From Aromatoleum toluclasticum ATCC 700605 (lineage in GTDB: Bacteria > Pseudomonadota > Gammaproteobacteria > Burkholderiales > Rhodocyclaceae), in contig NZ_KB899500.1 in NCBI RefSeq assembly GCF_000378245.1, positions 1-64,000 of the forward strand: a stretch of 64,000 bases of DNA, written 5' to 3'. Under the pieces are notes generated by a model. The model saw only the letters and a program-made list of their open reading frames with translations. It had not been told where the DNA came from and did no database searches. Shown piece by piece: positions 29,197 to 39,256 of this stretch. Each line of letters begins with the position of its first letter. The stretch's first letter is position 1. Position numbers and translations under genes: made by a program.

Positions 29197-30729
29197 ATGA
29201 CCGTGATTCGCGAAGAAGACCTGATCCAGTCCGTCGCGGATGCCTTCCAGTACATCAGCTACTACCACCCGCTTGACTACATCAAGGCCCTCGGCGAGGC
29301 CTGGAAGCGTGAGGAAAGCCCCGCAGCGAAGGACGCGATCGCGCAGATCCTGACCAATTCGCGCATGTGCGCCGAAGGCCATCGCCCCATCTGCCAGGAT
29401 ACCGGCATCGCCGTAGTCTTCCTCAAGGTGGGCATGAACGTGCAGTGGGACGCGAAGATGAGCGTCCAGGAAATGGTGAACGAAGGCGTGCGCCGCGCCT
29501 ACACCAACGCCGACAACAAGTTGCGTGCCTCGGTGCTGCTCGATCCGGCCGGCAAGCGCCAGAACAGCAAGGACAACACCCCCGCGGTCGTGCACTACGA
29601 GATCGTCCCGGGCGACCACGTCGAGGTCATCTGTGCAGCCAAGGGCGGCGGCTCCGAGAACAAGACCAAGTTCTATGCACTGAACCCGTCCGATTCGATC
29701 GTCGACTGGGTGCTGAAGACCGTCCCGACGATGGGCGCCGGCTGGTGTCCGCCGGGCATCCTCGGCATCGGCATCGGCGGCACGCCGGAGAAGGCGATGC
29801 TGCTGGCGAAGGAATCGCTGATGGCGCCGGTCGACATCCATGAACTGAAGGACAAGGCCGCTTCCGGCGCGACGCTCACGCGCGCCGAGGAACTGCGCCT
29901 CGAGCTGTTCGAGAAGGTCAACGCGCTGGGCATCGGCGCACAGGGCCTGGGCGGCCTGACGACCGTGCTCGACGTCAAGATCCTCGACTACCCCACCCAC
30001 GCGGCGAGCCTGCCGGTGGCGATGATCCCGAACTGTGCAGCGACCCGCCACGTGCACTTCGAACTCGACGGCTCGGGCCCGGCGAAGCTGGAAGCACCCA
30101 AGCTCGAAGACTGGCCGGACGTGACCTGGCAGGCCGACACCAAGGTCGCCACGCGCGTGAACCTCGACACGCTGACGAAGGAAGAAGTCGCGTCGTGGAA
30201 GCCGGGCCAGGTGCTGCTGCTCAACGGCAAGATGCTGACGGGCCGCGACGCTGCGCACAAGCGCATCCAGGACATGCTGGCGAAGGGCGAGAAGCTGCCG
30301 GTCGACTTCACGAACCGCGTGATCTATTACGTCGGCCCGGTCGATCCGGTGCGTGACGAAGTCGTCGGCCCGGCAGGCCCCACCACCGCGACGCGCATGG
30401 ACAAGTTCACGCGCATGATGCTGGAGCAGACCGGCCTGATCTCCATGGTCGGCAAGGCCGAGCGCGGCCCCACCGCGATCGACGCAATCCGCGACAACAA
30501 GTCCGCCTACCTGATGGCCGTCGGCGGCGCAGCCTACCTCGTCGCCAAGGCGATCAAGAGCGCGAAGGTCGTCGGTTTCGCCGACCTGGGTATGGAAGCG
30601 ATCTACGAGTTCGACGTGCAGGACATGCCGGTGACGGTCGCGGTCGATTCGAACGGCACCAGCGTGCACAACACCGGCCCGAAAGAGTGGCAAGTGAAGA
30701 TCGGCAAGATCCCGCTCGCAACAGCCTGA
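29197..30729 (+). CDS. Class I fumarate hydratase (4Fe-4S)
   Basis: A 510-aa iron-sulfur fumarase, single-polypeptide type. The start at 29197 (MTVIREEDLIQSV) follows CTGGAGAG; an upstream ATG at 29110 would add a non-conserved extension. Cluster and active-site motifs include I-C-Q-D-T-G-I-A, N-C-A-A-T-R-H-V-H-F, and T-T-A-T-R-M-D near the C-terminal domain. It hydrates fumarate to malate in the TCA cycle and is oxygen-sensitive by family, fitting a facultative denitrifier. Confidence 0.93.
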   Translation: MTVIREEDLIQSVADAFQYISYYHPLDYIKALGEAWKREESPAAKDAIAQILTNSRMCAEGHRPICQDTGIAVVFLKVGMNVQWDAKMSVQEMVNEGVRRAYTNADNKLRASVLLDPAGKRQNSKDNTPAVVHYEIVPGDHVEVICAAKGGGSENKTKFYALNPSDSIVDWVLKTVPTMGAGWCPPGILGIGIGGTPEKAMLLAKESLMAPVDIHELKDKAASGATLTRAEELRLELFEKVNALGIGAQGLGGLTTVLDVKILDYPTHAASLPVAMIPNCAATRHVHFELDGSGPAKLEAPKLEDWPDVTWQADTKVATRVNLDTLTKEEVASWKPGQVLLLNGKMLTGRDAAHKRIQDMLAKGEKLPVDFTNRVIYYVGPVDPVRDEVVGPAGPTTATRMDKFTRMMLEQTGLISMVGKAERGPTAIDAIRDNKSAYLMAVGGAAYLVAKAIKSAKVVGFADLGMEAIYEFDVQDMPVTVAVDSNGTSVHNTGPKEWQVKIGKIPLATA

Positions 30730-30754
30730 TCCGCTCGCAGACAGAAGTTTCCCA

Positions 30755-30786
30755 AGCCCGGCCGCTCACGCGGCCGGGCTTTTTTT
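30755..30786 (+). terminator. Intrinsic terminator of fumarase
   Basis: A 10-bp GC-rich stem (GCCCGGCCGC / GCGGCCGGGC, TCAC loop) is followed by seven T residues, 25 bp after the fumarase stop. Confidence 0.92.
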
Positions 30787-30841
30787 CGGCGTCAGGAACT
30801 GCAGGACACACATACCGAAACATCTGTGTGCCCTCAAGCGC

Positions 30842-30896
30842 TTGACCTTCACGGGAGCCGGCGCCTAAAGTTTGTACACGTGGGATTTTTTCCCAC
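30842..30896 (+). promoter_or_regulatory. Candidate sigma70 promoter with palindromic operator
   Basis: TTGACC (30842-30847) and TAAAGT (30866-30871) are separated by 18 bp. Just downstream, at 30880-30896, lies a perfect palindrome GTGGGA-TTTTT-TCCCAC, positioned near the predicted transcription start. A near-identical copy precedes the DUF6502 gene at 31572. The promoter call is by eye only. Confidence 0.45.
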
Positions 30897-30919
30897 TTCT
30901 AAAGCTTAAGGAGGATCAG

Positions 30920-31516
30920 ATGAAACTTCACCCCGGGATTTCCGTTTCGTTTTACGCGGCAGCCAGCCTGGCCTTCGGACTGCATTCGGGCCTCGCCCCT
31001 GCGCAGGAGGCGACAACGACTGCAACGACTACAGCCGAGCTGGAGCCGGCCGCAACCACCGTGACGACCGACGGCACGGCCGCTGTCAGCGCACTGCGCT
31101 CCAAAGGCGCCATGCCCGTGCAGAGCGTCGAGACCGTCACCAATGCGGATGGCACGACGACGGTGACCCGCACGCGCACCCTGAGCGCCACCGGCGCAGC
31201 GCCCAAGCGCGTCCGCAGCAAGGAAATGACCTTCAACGCCGAGGGCGGCCTCGCCAGCCAGACGACGACCGAGGTTCGCACGGCATCCGACGGCACGGTG
31301 TTGAGCGAACGCAGTTCCAGCCGCACGATCGCCGGTGGCGAAGTCGCGCACGCACGCGGCGACTCGCGTCCCGCGGCCGAACGGCCCGACAACGCCGAAC
31401 ACGTCGCCCGTGCCGAACGTCCGGAAAAGCTCGACCGGGTAGAGCGACTCGAACGCGTCGAGCGCCCCGAGAAGCCCGAGCGGGTGGAACGTATCGAACG
31501 CCGCGAACGCGACTGA
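30920..31516 (+). CDS. Secreted hypothetical protein with Glu/Arg-rich repeat tail
   Basis: A 198-aa protein starting at 30920 after a near-perfect AAGGAGGATCAG site. Residues 1 to about 28 form a signal peptide (ends A-P-A-Q-E). A Thr-rich stretch follows, then a region with T-N-A-D-G-T-T-T-V-T-R-T-R-T and E-V-R-T-A-S-D-G-T repeats. The last ~45 residues are short E-R-x-E/R-V-E-R-P-E-K type repeats ending R-E-R-D. The same tail type occurs in the DUF5666-type protein at 32488, so the two probably belong to one system. No known family or function. Confidence 0.7.
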   Translation: MKLHPGISVSFYAAASLAFGLHSGLAPAQEATTTATTTAELEPAATTVTTDGTAAVSALRSKGAMPVQSVETVTNADGTTTVTRTRTLSATGAAPKRVRSKEMTFNAEGGLASQTTTEVRTASDGTVLSERSSSRTIAGGEVAHARGDSRPAAERPDNAEHVARAERPEKLDRVERLERVERPEKPERVERIERRERD

Positions 31517-31571
31517 GACCATCTATCGAGTTGAAGGCGGGGTGCCGGTCACGCCGGCATCGGCGGATTGC

Positions 31572-31588
31572 ATGGAATTTTTTCCCAC
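31572..31588 (+). promoter_or_regulatory. Second copy of the 17-bp T-tract palindromic motif
   Basis: ATGGAATTTTTTCCCAC matches the palindrome at 30880-30896 at 15 of 17 positions and lies 43 bp before the DUF6502 start. Two copies before consecutive genes suggest a shared regulator-binding site. Confidence 0.4.
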
Positions 31589-31630
31589 GCCAAGTTAGAC
31601 TGCAAATATCTGACTCGGGATGACCCCCCC

Positions 31631-32491
31631 ATGCATTCCCCTACCCCGCCGACTTCGCTGCTGCAAGCGCTCCGGCGCGTGATGCGGCCGCTGGTGCGGC
31701 TGATGCTGCGCAAGGGTGTGACCTATACTTATTTCTCGGACATGCTCAAGGGCGTCTTCGTGGAGGTGGCTGAGCAGGAATTCCGCCTCGACGCCAAGGC
31801 GCCGAGCGACAGCAGGATCAGCCTCCTGACCAGCGTGCATCGCAAGGACGTCAAGCGTCTACGCAGTCAACCGCCGGATGTGGAGGACGATCTGCCCGCA
31901 GCCATATCCCTGGGAGCCCACCTCGTGAGCACCTGGCAGACCTCCGCGCCGTTCTGCACGCGGCCGGGCGAGCCCGCGCCCTTGCCTCGGCTCGCCAGTA
32001 CCGGCGGAGAACGTTCCTTCGATGCACTCGTCGCCCGCGTCAGCAAGGACATCCGGGCCCGCGTGGTGCTGGACGAATGGCTGCGGCTCGGGATCGTACG
32101 CGTGGATGAACACGACCGCGTGCATCTGGAAACGGCAGCCTTCATTCCGCAAAAAGGCTTCGACGAGAAGGCGGCCTATTTCGGTCACAACGTGCATGAC
32201 CACGCTTGTGCGGCGGTGCATAACCTGACTGCAGAAGGTCCGCCGTATTTCGAGCGCAGCGTGCATTACGACGCCCTATCCACCGCGAGCATCGCGCGCC
32301 TGCGCGACGCGGTCGCCAACGAAGGGATGCAGGCGCTGATCGCCTTCAACACCTTGGCCGCGGATCTCGAAGCGCAGGACGCCCAGGGCCCCGATGCACG
32401 ACAGCGCGTCACGATCGGCCTGTATTTTTACAGCGAACCGAATTCGGGCACCAGCCTGTCGGGCAGCGCCTCGCCGAAAACCCCGTCATGA
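31631..32491 (+). CDS. DUF6502-family protein
   Basis: A 286-aa soluble protein. The start at 31631 (MHSPTPPTSLLQAL) is the first ATG; a TTG 63 bases upstream is less likely. The N-terminal part, V-M-R-P-L-V-R-L-M-L-R-K-G-V-T-Y followed by F-S-D-M-L-K-G-V-F-V-E-V-A, matches my memory of DUF6502, which looks like a winged-helix or DNA-binding fold (S-R-I-S-L-L-T-S-V-H-R-K-D-V-K-R-L). It overlaps the following DUF5666 gene by 4 bp (ATGA), so the two are translationally coupled. A regulatory role is a guess. Confidence 0.72.
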   Translation: MHSPTPPTSLLQALRRVMRPLVRLMLRKGVTYTYFSDMLKGVFVEVAEQEFRLDAKAPSDSRISLLTSVHRKDVKRLRSQPPDVEDDLPAAISLGAHLVSTWQTSAPFCTRPGEPAPLPRLASTGGERSFDALVARVSKDIRARVVLDEWLRLGIVRVDEHDRVHLETAAFIPQKGFDEKAAYFGHNVHDHACAAVHNLTAEGPPYFERSVHYDALSTASIARLRDAVANEGMQALIAFNTLAADLEAQDAQGPDARQRVTIGLYFYSEPNSGTSLSGSASPKTPS

Positions 32492-34038
32492 GTGATCGAC
32501 TCCAAACACTGCGCCGGCTTGCGGCGGGTCTCGCGCTCGCGCTGTGCGGTGTCGTCCCGGCGCTTGCGGCGCCGGTATGCGTGGACCCGGGCGGCATCGG
32601 CGGTACGGGCGCGCCCCGGCGCGAAGGCGGAATCGGCGGCACGGGGTCGCCGGCATCCGGCATCGGCGGCACAGGCGCCCCCGTCGCATCGGGGATCGGC
32701 GGTACGGGAGCCCCCACCGCATCGGCGATCGGCGGCACCGGGGCGCCGGTGGCGTCGGGAATAGGAGGCACGGGCGCGCCGGTCGCACAGGGCGGGATCG
32801 GCGGTACGGGTGCCCCCGCCCGCGACGGCGGAACCGGCGGCACGGGCATCGTCGGCACGATCACCGGCTTCGCATCGATTTGCGTGAACGGCGTGGAGGT
32901 GCATTACGACGAGGCCGTTCCGGTGACCGAAAACGGCATCGGCGGCAGCGTGTCGCGCCTTGCCGTGGGGCAGGTCGTCGCCGTCGAGGCCGGCACTTCG
33001 CCGCGCGGATTGGAAGCACGCAGCATTGCGATCGTCCACGCCTACGAGGGCCCGGTGACCACGGCGCGGCAGGGTTCCGCGCCGCTGCGCGTGATGGGTC
33101 AGACGGTGAAGCTTGCGTCAGGGGCAAAGGTCGACGCGGGCCTGCGTGCCGGCGAGATGGTGCGGGTGAGCGGATTCCGCAATGCGTCCGGCGAGGTGCT
33201 TGCGACCCGCGTCGAGCGGGCGCCCCAGCTGCGCGAGGCGAGCGCGATCGGAACGCGCGGCGGAGACGGTACGCTGCACGGACTGGCGCTGAGCGGCGAT
33301 GCAGGCGGCGTTGCGGAGTCGCTGGTACGCGGCACATGGACGGGGCGTGCGCTGGCGGTATCGCAGACGACCGCGAATCCAACGACTCCTTTCGCCGGGC
33401 GCGTACGCGACGCGGTCGTGGAAGGCCTGGTGTTCGAGCGCATCGACAACCGGCTGGATATCAGCGGTTTCGAAGTGGAACTGGCGGAAGGCACCGAATT
33501 CGCAGACGGTGCGACGGGCACGCTGGACAAGGACACGCGAGTACGGGTGCAAGGCACCTTCACCGGCGAGCACAAGGTCAAGGCCGCCCGCATCGAGGTC
33601 GTGCGCGACGGCTTCGGCGCCAGCGAGAGCCGCGAGAGTTCCCGATCCGGGAAGAAATCCGGCAGCGGCGACGACGGCAAGGAACACGATTCGGGCAAGA
33701 CACGGACTGAGATCGACGACAAGCGGATACGCATCGAGACTGAGAGCGGATCGGGACGCGAGCGCTTCGAGCGCGAGCTCTCACCCACCGGCGAAGTCGA
33801 GCGCGAGCGGATCGAACGCACGGAGGTGAGCCCGAGCGGAGATCTTCTGTTGCGCGAACGCATCGAGACACGCACGTCGGGCGACCGCGTCGAGACCCGC
33901 CAGCGCATCGAGCGCTTCGACGGCAGCGGCCGGGTCGAGCGCGTCGAACGTATCGAACGGCCAGAACGCATCGAGCGTATCGAACGGCCGGAGAAGCTGG
34001 AACGGCCGGAACGCATCGAACGCCCCGAACACGACTGA
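32488..34038 (+). CDS. DUF5666-type secreted protein with GIGGTGAP repeats and Glu/Arg tail
   Basis: A 516-aa exported protein. Signal peptide about residues 1-28 (ends A-L-A-A-P). Residues 32-125 hold about eight imperfect repeats of G-I-G-G-T-G-A-P-x-A-S. From about 125 to 360 there are DUF5666/OB-like segments (V-N-G-V-E-V-H-Y-D-E; V-G-Q-V-V-A-V-E-A-G; V-R-V-S-G-F-R). The C-terminus is highly charged with E-R-x-E-R-I-E-R and I-E-R-P-E-K-L-E-R-P-E repeats ending E-H-D. The tail matches that of the protein at 30920. Coupled to the DUF6502 gene by ATGA overlap and followed 42 bp later by an outer-membrane protein gene. Role unknown; possibly envelope-associated. Confidence 0.75.
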   Translation: MSDRLQTLRRLAAGLALALCGVVPALAAPVCVDPGGIGGTGAPRREGGIGGTGSPASGIGGTGAPVASGIGGTGAPTASAIGGTGAPVASGIGGTGAPVAQGGIGGTGAPARDGGTGGTGIVGTITGFASICVNGVEVHYDEAVPVTENGIGGSVSRLAVGQVVAVEAGTSPRGLEARSIAIVHAYEGPVTTARQGSAPLRVMGQTVKLASGAKVDAGLRAGEMVRVSGFRNASGEVLATRVERAPQLREASAIGTRGGDGTLHGLALSGDAGGVAESLVRGTWTGRALAVSQTTANPTTPFAGRVRDAVVEGLVFERIDNRLDISGFEVELAEGTEFADGATGTLDKDTRVRVQGTFTGEHKVKAARIEVVRDGFGASESRESSRSGKKSGSGDDGKEHDSGKTRTEIDDKRIRIETESGSGRERFERELSPTGEVERERIERTEVSPSGDLLLRERIETRTSGDRVETRQRIERFDGSGRVERVERIERPERIERIERPEKLERPERIERPEHD

Positions 34039-34080
34039 AGCACAACAGGAACAAGACATCCCAACGCGGAGGAAAATCGA

Positions 34081-34821
34081 ATGAAGCACAAGCGCATCCT
34101 GCTGGCGCTGCTGCTGTCGGGCAGCGCACTGGCCGCCGGCACCAGCGAGCTGAGCCTGACGACAGGGCTTGATTATTCTACCGGCGACTACGGCACGAGC
34201 ACGACCAGTGAAATGTGGTACGTGCCGATCACGGCAAAGTACGAAACGGGTCGCATGACGTACAAGACGACCATCCCGTACCTGCGTGTCACCAACGCGG
34301 TAGTCGGCCCCGACGGCGACCCGATCGAGGGGGTCGACTGCGCGGGCACCAAGACCGGGCTCGGCGACATCACGGCGAGCGCGGGCTACAACCTGCTCGA
34401 CGGCACTACGAACGGCCTGCTGCTCGATGCGGTGGCGAAAGTGAAGATGCCGACGGCGGAAAGCAAGTGCCTGGGCAACAACAAGACGGACTATGCGCTG
34501 CAGGTCGACGCCGCCAAGGCCTTCGGTGCAGTGACCGCGTTCGGCACCGCAGGCTGGAAGGACATGGGCGATTCCGACCTGCGCAACCCCTTCTATGCGT
34601 CCCTGGGCATTTCCACCAAGCTCGGGCCGACGACGACCGTCGGCGCAGCCTACGACTGGCGCGCGCGGCTGAGATCCTCCCGCGATCCGATCCGCGAGGC
34701 CTCGCTGTTTCTGAGCCAGAAGCTGAGCGACCAGTGGAAGCTGCAAGTCTATGGCGTAAAAGGGTTTTCCGACAACAGCCCGGACTGGGGCGGCGGCGTG
34801 ATGGTCGGCTATACCTACTGA
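34081..34821 (+). CDS. Outer-membrane beta-barrel protein, MetA-pathway/transporter-like
   Basis: A 246-aa exported protein with an 18-residue signal peptide (ends A-L-A-A-G). The mature chain has amphipathic strand patterns (L-S-L-T-T-G-L-D-Y-S-T-G-D-Y-G, M-T-Y-K-T-T-I-P-Y-L-R-V) and a terminal V-M-V-G-Y-T-Y with a C-terminal aromatic residue, typical of small outer-membrane barrels related to the phenol MetA-pathway family. A GGAGG site precedes the ATG. It is the last gene of the DUF6502/DUF5666 locus, before a terminator. Confidence 0.68.
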   Translation: MKHKRILLALLLSGSALAAGTSELSLTTGLDYSTGDYGTSTTSEMWYVPITAKYETGRMTYKTTIPYLRVTNAVVGPDGDPIEGVDCAGTKTGLGDITASAGYNLLDGTTNGLLLDAVAKVKMPTAESKCLGNNKTDYALQVDAAKAFGAVTAFGTAGWKDMGDSDLRNPFYASLGISTKLGPTTTVGAAYDWRARLRSSRDPIREASLFLSQKLSDQWKLQVYGVKGFSDNSPDWGGGVMVGYTY

Positions 34822-34846
34822 CCACTTCATGACGGTGGCACCCGGC

Positions 34847-34900
34847 GGGGCCGGGATCGCGGGAGGATAAACGCTCCGTCCGCGGTCCCGGCCCCGTTTT
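34847..34900 (+). terminator. Terminator after the DUF5666 locus
   Basis: GGGGCCGGGA and TCCCGGCCCC form a 10-bp stem, extended by CGCGG/CCGCG pairing inside, and are followed by GTTTT, 26 bp past the outer-membrane protein stop. Confidence 0.7.
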
Positions 34901-34938
34901 CCATTGTTCGAGACAATCAGGACGCTGAATTCCCGAAA

Positions 34939-34987
34939 TTGATTCAAATCATGGAGCGCCCCGCTCCCGCTGCCGAGAATGCGTGCA
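34939..34987 (+). promoter_or_regulatory. FNR/Dnr box and predicted class II promoter of norC
   Basis: TTGAT-TCAA-ATCAT (34939-34952) matches the FNR/Dnr consensus TTGAT-N4-ATCAA at nine of ten positions. A GAGAAT -10-like hexamer at 34975-34980 places the start at about 34987, exactly 41.5 bp from the box centre, the class II activation geometry. norC begins at 35045. A Dnr-type gene lies at 42181 in the same cluster. Confidence 0.75.
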
Positions 34988-35044
34988 ACCTTCGGGTTAT
35001 TTCTCAATCACTCGGGCGCATGACAAAACAATGAGGGACGAACC

Positions 35045-36890
<1,846 letters not shown>

Positions 36891-36936
36891 TGGATCCCTC
36901 GCTTCCGGCCCTCCGCGGGGCACGTGAAGCGATTGC

Positions 36937-36965
36937 GGGGCGGCTTCGGCCGCCCCTTTTTTTTT
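36937..36965 (+). terminator. Intrinsic terminator of norCB
   Basis: Perfect stem GGGGCGGC / GCCGCCCC with a TTCG tetraloop followed by nine T residues, 46 bp after norB. It separates norCB from the norE transcript. Confidence 0.95.
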
Positions 36966-37021
36966 GGTTTGCGACGTACTGGGGCATATTCCCCATTTCT
37001 TTATCTCACCAAATCCGTGAG

Positions 37022-37063
37022 TTAACCAGAATCAAGGTCCGGCGCACGCCCCCTTCGTAGACT
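37022..37063 (+). promoter_or_regulatory. Candidate Dnr-dependent promoter of norE
   Basis: TTAAC-CAGA-ATCAA (37022-37035) matches eight of ten FNR/Dnr positions. A TAGACT hexamer at 37058-37063 has the same class II spacing as in norC, which would put the transcription start at about 37070, directly before the norE ATG at 37071. No Shine-Dalgarno sequence is visible, so the transcript may be leaderless. Confidence 0.5.
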
Positions 37064-37070
37064 GGGACCC

Positions 37071-37691
37071 ATGAATACATGCGCCCAAACACTCGTGAAC
37101 CCGTCCGCCCTCCCGGCCGTTGCTTCCGACAGCGCCCCCCGGCGCCTTCCCGGCGACCTGGCGATCTGGTTCTTCATCCTCGCCGAGCTGCTTGCCTTCG
37201 GCGCTTTCTTCATCGCCTACGCCTTCGCGCGCGCCAACAACGTCGAGCTGTTCAACGCGCAGCAGTTGGCGCTGGACCGCAACGCCGGGGCGATCAACAC
37301 GATGCTGCTGCTGACTTCGAGCTACCTCGTGGTGCGCGCGGTGCAGGCGGCCGAGGCCGGCCAGGGGCGCGGCGCCGCGAAGTGGATCGTCGGCGGCTTC
37401 GCATGTGGCGCCGGGTTCATCGTCGTGAAGCTGTTCGAATACGCGGCGAAGTTCGCGGCGGGAGTAAGCCTGTCGTCGAGCACCTTCCACATGTTCTACC
37501 TGATACTGACCTTCTTCCACTTCATGCACGTGATCCTGGGCCTCGTGATCCTCGCCGCGCTGTGGAACGGGGCGCGCAAGGGGCGCTACGGCCCGGGCAA
37601 CATGAACGGGATCGAGACGGGAGCCGCCTACTGGCACATGGTGGATCTGGTATGGCTGATCCTGTTCCCGCTGGTCTATGTAATGCGTTGA
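37071..37691 (+). CDS. norE: NorE, cytochrome c oxidase subunit III-like accessory protein
   Basis: A 206-aa membrane protein with five hydrophobic segments and the COX3-type pattern W-F-F-I-L-A-E-L-L-A-F-G at the first helix and F-F-H-F-M-H-V-I-L-G near the fourth. NorE proteins support NO reductase activity or assembly in denitrifiers but are not catalytic. No internal Met precedes the first helix, so the start at 37071 is firm even though there is no ribosome site. norF follows at 13 bp. Confidence 0.9.
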   Translation: MNTCAQTLVNPSALPAVASDSAPRRLPGDLAIWFFILAELLAFGAFFIAYAFARANNVELFNAQQLALDRNAGAINTMLLLTSSYLVVRAVQAAEAGQGRGAAKWIVGGFACGAGFIVVKLFEYAAKFAAGVSLSSSTFHMFYLILTFFHFMHVILGLVILAALWNGARKGRYGPGNMNGIETGAAYWHMVDLVWLILFPLVYVMR

Positions 37692-37704
37692 GAGGTACGA
37701 AACG

Positions 37705-38016
37705 ATGCAACCCCAAAGATCCTCCGCCCTCGCCCTGCACCACTCCGATCACGGCACACCGCTGCGCGCCACGGTCATCTGGGTCGTGCTGATCGCTGCA
37801 ACCATCGTGACCTGGAGCGTCGGCGAGACCGGCGCCGCCGGCCCTGCCATCGTCGGCCTGCTGTTTTCGATCGCGTTCGGCAAAGGCACGATGATCATCC
37901 TCGACTACATGGCCCTTCGCCGCGCCCCGCTGATGTGGCCGCTGCTCGCACTCGGGTGGATGACCCTCGTCTGCGCCCTGATCGGGATCGCTTACTGGAA
38001 AGGACTCGCCGCATGA
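37705..38016 (+). CDS. norF: NorF-like small membrane protein (COX4/prokaryotic subunit IV family)
   Basis: A 103-aa protein with three hydrophobic helices (V-I-W-V-V-L-I-A-A-T-I-V-T-W; P-A-I-V-G-L-L-F-S-I-A-F; L-L-A-L-G-W-M-T-L-V). Its size, topology and position between norE and norQ match NorF. An ATGA overlap couples it to norQ. Role in NO reductase maturation is by family. Confidence 0.82.
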   Translation: MQPQRSSALALHHSDHGTPLRATVIWVVLIAATIVTWSVGETGAAGPAIVGLLFSIAFGKGTMIILDYMALRRAPLMWPLLALGWMTLVCALIGIAYWKGLAA

Positions 38017-38813
38017 TGCTCGACACGCCTCATCTCGATATTCCCTTCTACCAGCCCGCCGGCGACGAGATCGACGTCTTCGAGCACGCCTGGAAGAACC
38101 GTCTGCCCCTGCTGATCAAGGGCCCCACCGGTTGCGGCAAGACGCGCTTCGTCGCGCACATGGCCGCGCGCCTCGGACTGCCGCTGTACACGGTGGCCTG
38201 CCACGACGATCTGACCGCAGCGGACCTCGTCGGCCGCCACCTGATCGGCGACGGGCAAACCGTGTGGTGCGACGGCCCGCTGACGCGCGCGGTGCGCGAA
38301 GGCGGCATCTGCTACCTCGACGAGGTCGTCGAGGCGCGCAAGGACACGACCGTGGTGTTGCACCCGCTCGCCGATGACCGCCGCATCCTGCCGATCGACC
38401 GCACGGGCGAGCTGCTCGCGGCGCCGCCGTCCTTCATGCTGGTGGTGTCGTACAACCCCGGTTACCAGAACCTGCTGAAGGGCATGAAGCCGTCGACGCG
38501 GCAGCGCTTCGTGAGCCTGCGTTTCGACTTCCCCGCCACCGAGCGCGAGGAAGGCATCCTCATCGGCGAATCGGGCTGCGCGCCGGATCTGGCCAAGCGT
38601 CTGGTGTCGATCGCGCATGCGCTGCGCACCCTTAAGGACCAGGATCTGGAGGAAGCCGCGAGCACGCGCCTGCTGGTGTATGCGGCGCTGCTGGTACGCG
38701 ATGGCATGGATCCGGTGACGGCCTGCCGCGCGGCGATCGTCGAGAGCCTGACGGACGACCCCGAGGTCGCCGACGCGCTGATGGAGGTCGTGTCGGCCAC
38801 CTTCGGGCGCTGA
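38013..38813 (+). CDS. norQ: NorQ/CbbQ-family MoxR-type AAA+ ATPase
   Basis: A 266-aa AAA+ protein. Walker A G-P-T-G-C-G-K-T (about residues 35-42), Walker B-like I-C-Y-L-D-E-V-V-E-A-R, and sensor region V-V-S-Y-N-P-G-Y-Q are present. The start at 38013 (ATGATG) overlaps the norF stop. NorQ with the VWA protein NorD forms the chaperone that inserts the FeB iron into NorB. Widespread partner of norD, which lies two genes downstream. Confidence 0.93.
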   Translation: MMLDTPHLDIPFYQPAGDEIDVFEHAWKNRLPLLIKGPTGCGKTRFVAHMAARLGLPLYTVACHDDLTAADLVGRHLIGDGQTVWCDGPLTRAVREGGICYLDEVVEARKDTTVVLHPLADDRRILPIDRTGELLAAPPSFMLVVSYNPGYQNLLKGMKPSTRQRFVSLRFDFPATEREEGILIGESGCAPDLAKRLVSIAHALRTLKDQDLEEAASTRLLVYAALLVRDGMDPVTACRAAIVESLTDDPEVADALMEVVSATFGR

Positions 38814-38844
38814 CACAGCCCCCCGGGTCACGAGGCATATACCC

Positions 38845-39252
38845 ATGTCCGCCCAGGAACCCGATCTCCTCACCGAGCAGATACCCGGCCCGCGCCTGGC
38901 GATCGTCGCCGAGGCGCTCTTCCTCGCAAACCTCCTGGTCGCGCCCGGACTGGCCTTCCTCGTGTTGCTGGTGCTGTGGCGACGCCATCGCGACAGCGCC
39001 CCGCTGGTCGTGCGCAACCACCTGCGCCAGACGCTCGTCGCAAGCATCTATGGTGGCGCGATGCTGCTCGGTGTCAGCATCGGGATCTTCATGCTGGGGG
39101 GACTCGACGATCCGTGGTCGTGGGTGCTCGGCATTCTCTATTTCGTTTCCTTTCACGCCACGCTGGTGATCTTCGGCGTCGTCGGACTGAATCACGCGAT
39201 TCTCGGCCGCAGCTGGCAGTACCCCTTCATCGGCCCGGATCTCTACGAGTAA
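38845..39252 (+). CDS. Unknown membrane protein within the nor cluster
   Basis: A 135-aa protein with about three to four hydrophobic segments (I-V-A-E-A-L-F-L-A-N-L-L-V-A-P-G-L; G-G-A-M-L-L-G-V-S-I-G-I-F; V-L-G-I-L-Y-F-V-S-F-H). A cytoplasmic loop W-R-R-H-R-D-S-A-P-L-V-V-R-N-H-L-R-Q gives weak resemblance to DUF4870-type proteins. It is 31 bp after norQ and 4 bp before the Fe-S gene. Its conserved setting suggests an accessory role in NO reduction, but no function is known to me. Confidence 0.7.
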   Translation: MSAQEPDLLTEQIPGPRLAIVAEALFLANLLVAPGLAFLVLLVLWRRHRDSAPLVVRNHLRQTLVASIYGGAMLLGVSIGIFMLGGLDDPWSWVLGILYFVSFHATLVIFGVVGLNHAILGRSWQYPFIGPDLYE

Positions 39253-39256
39253 GTCC

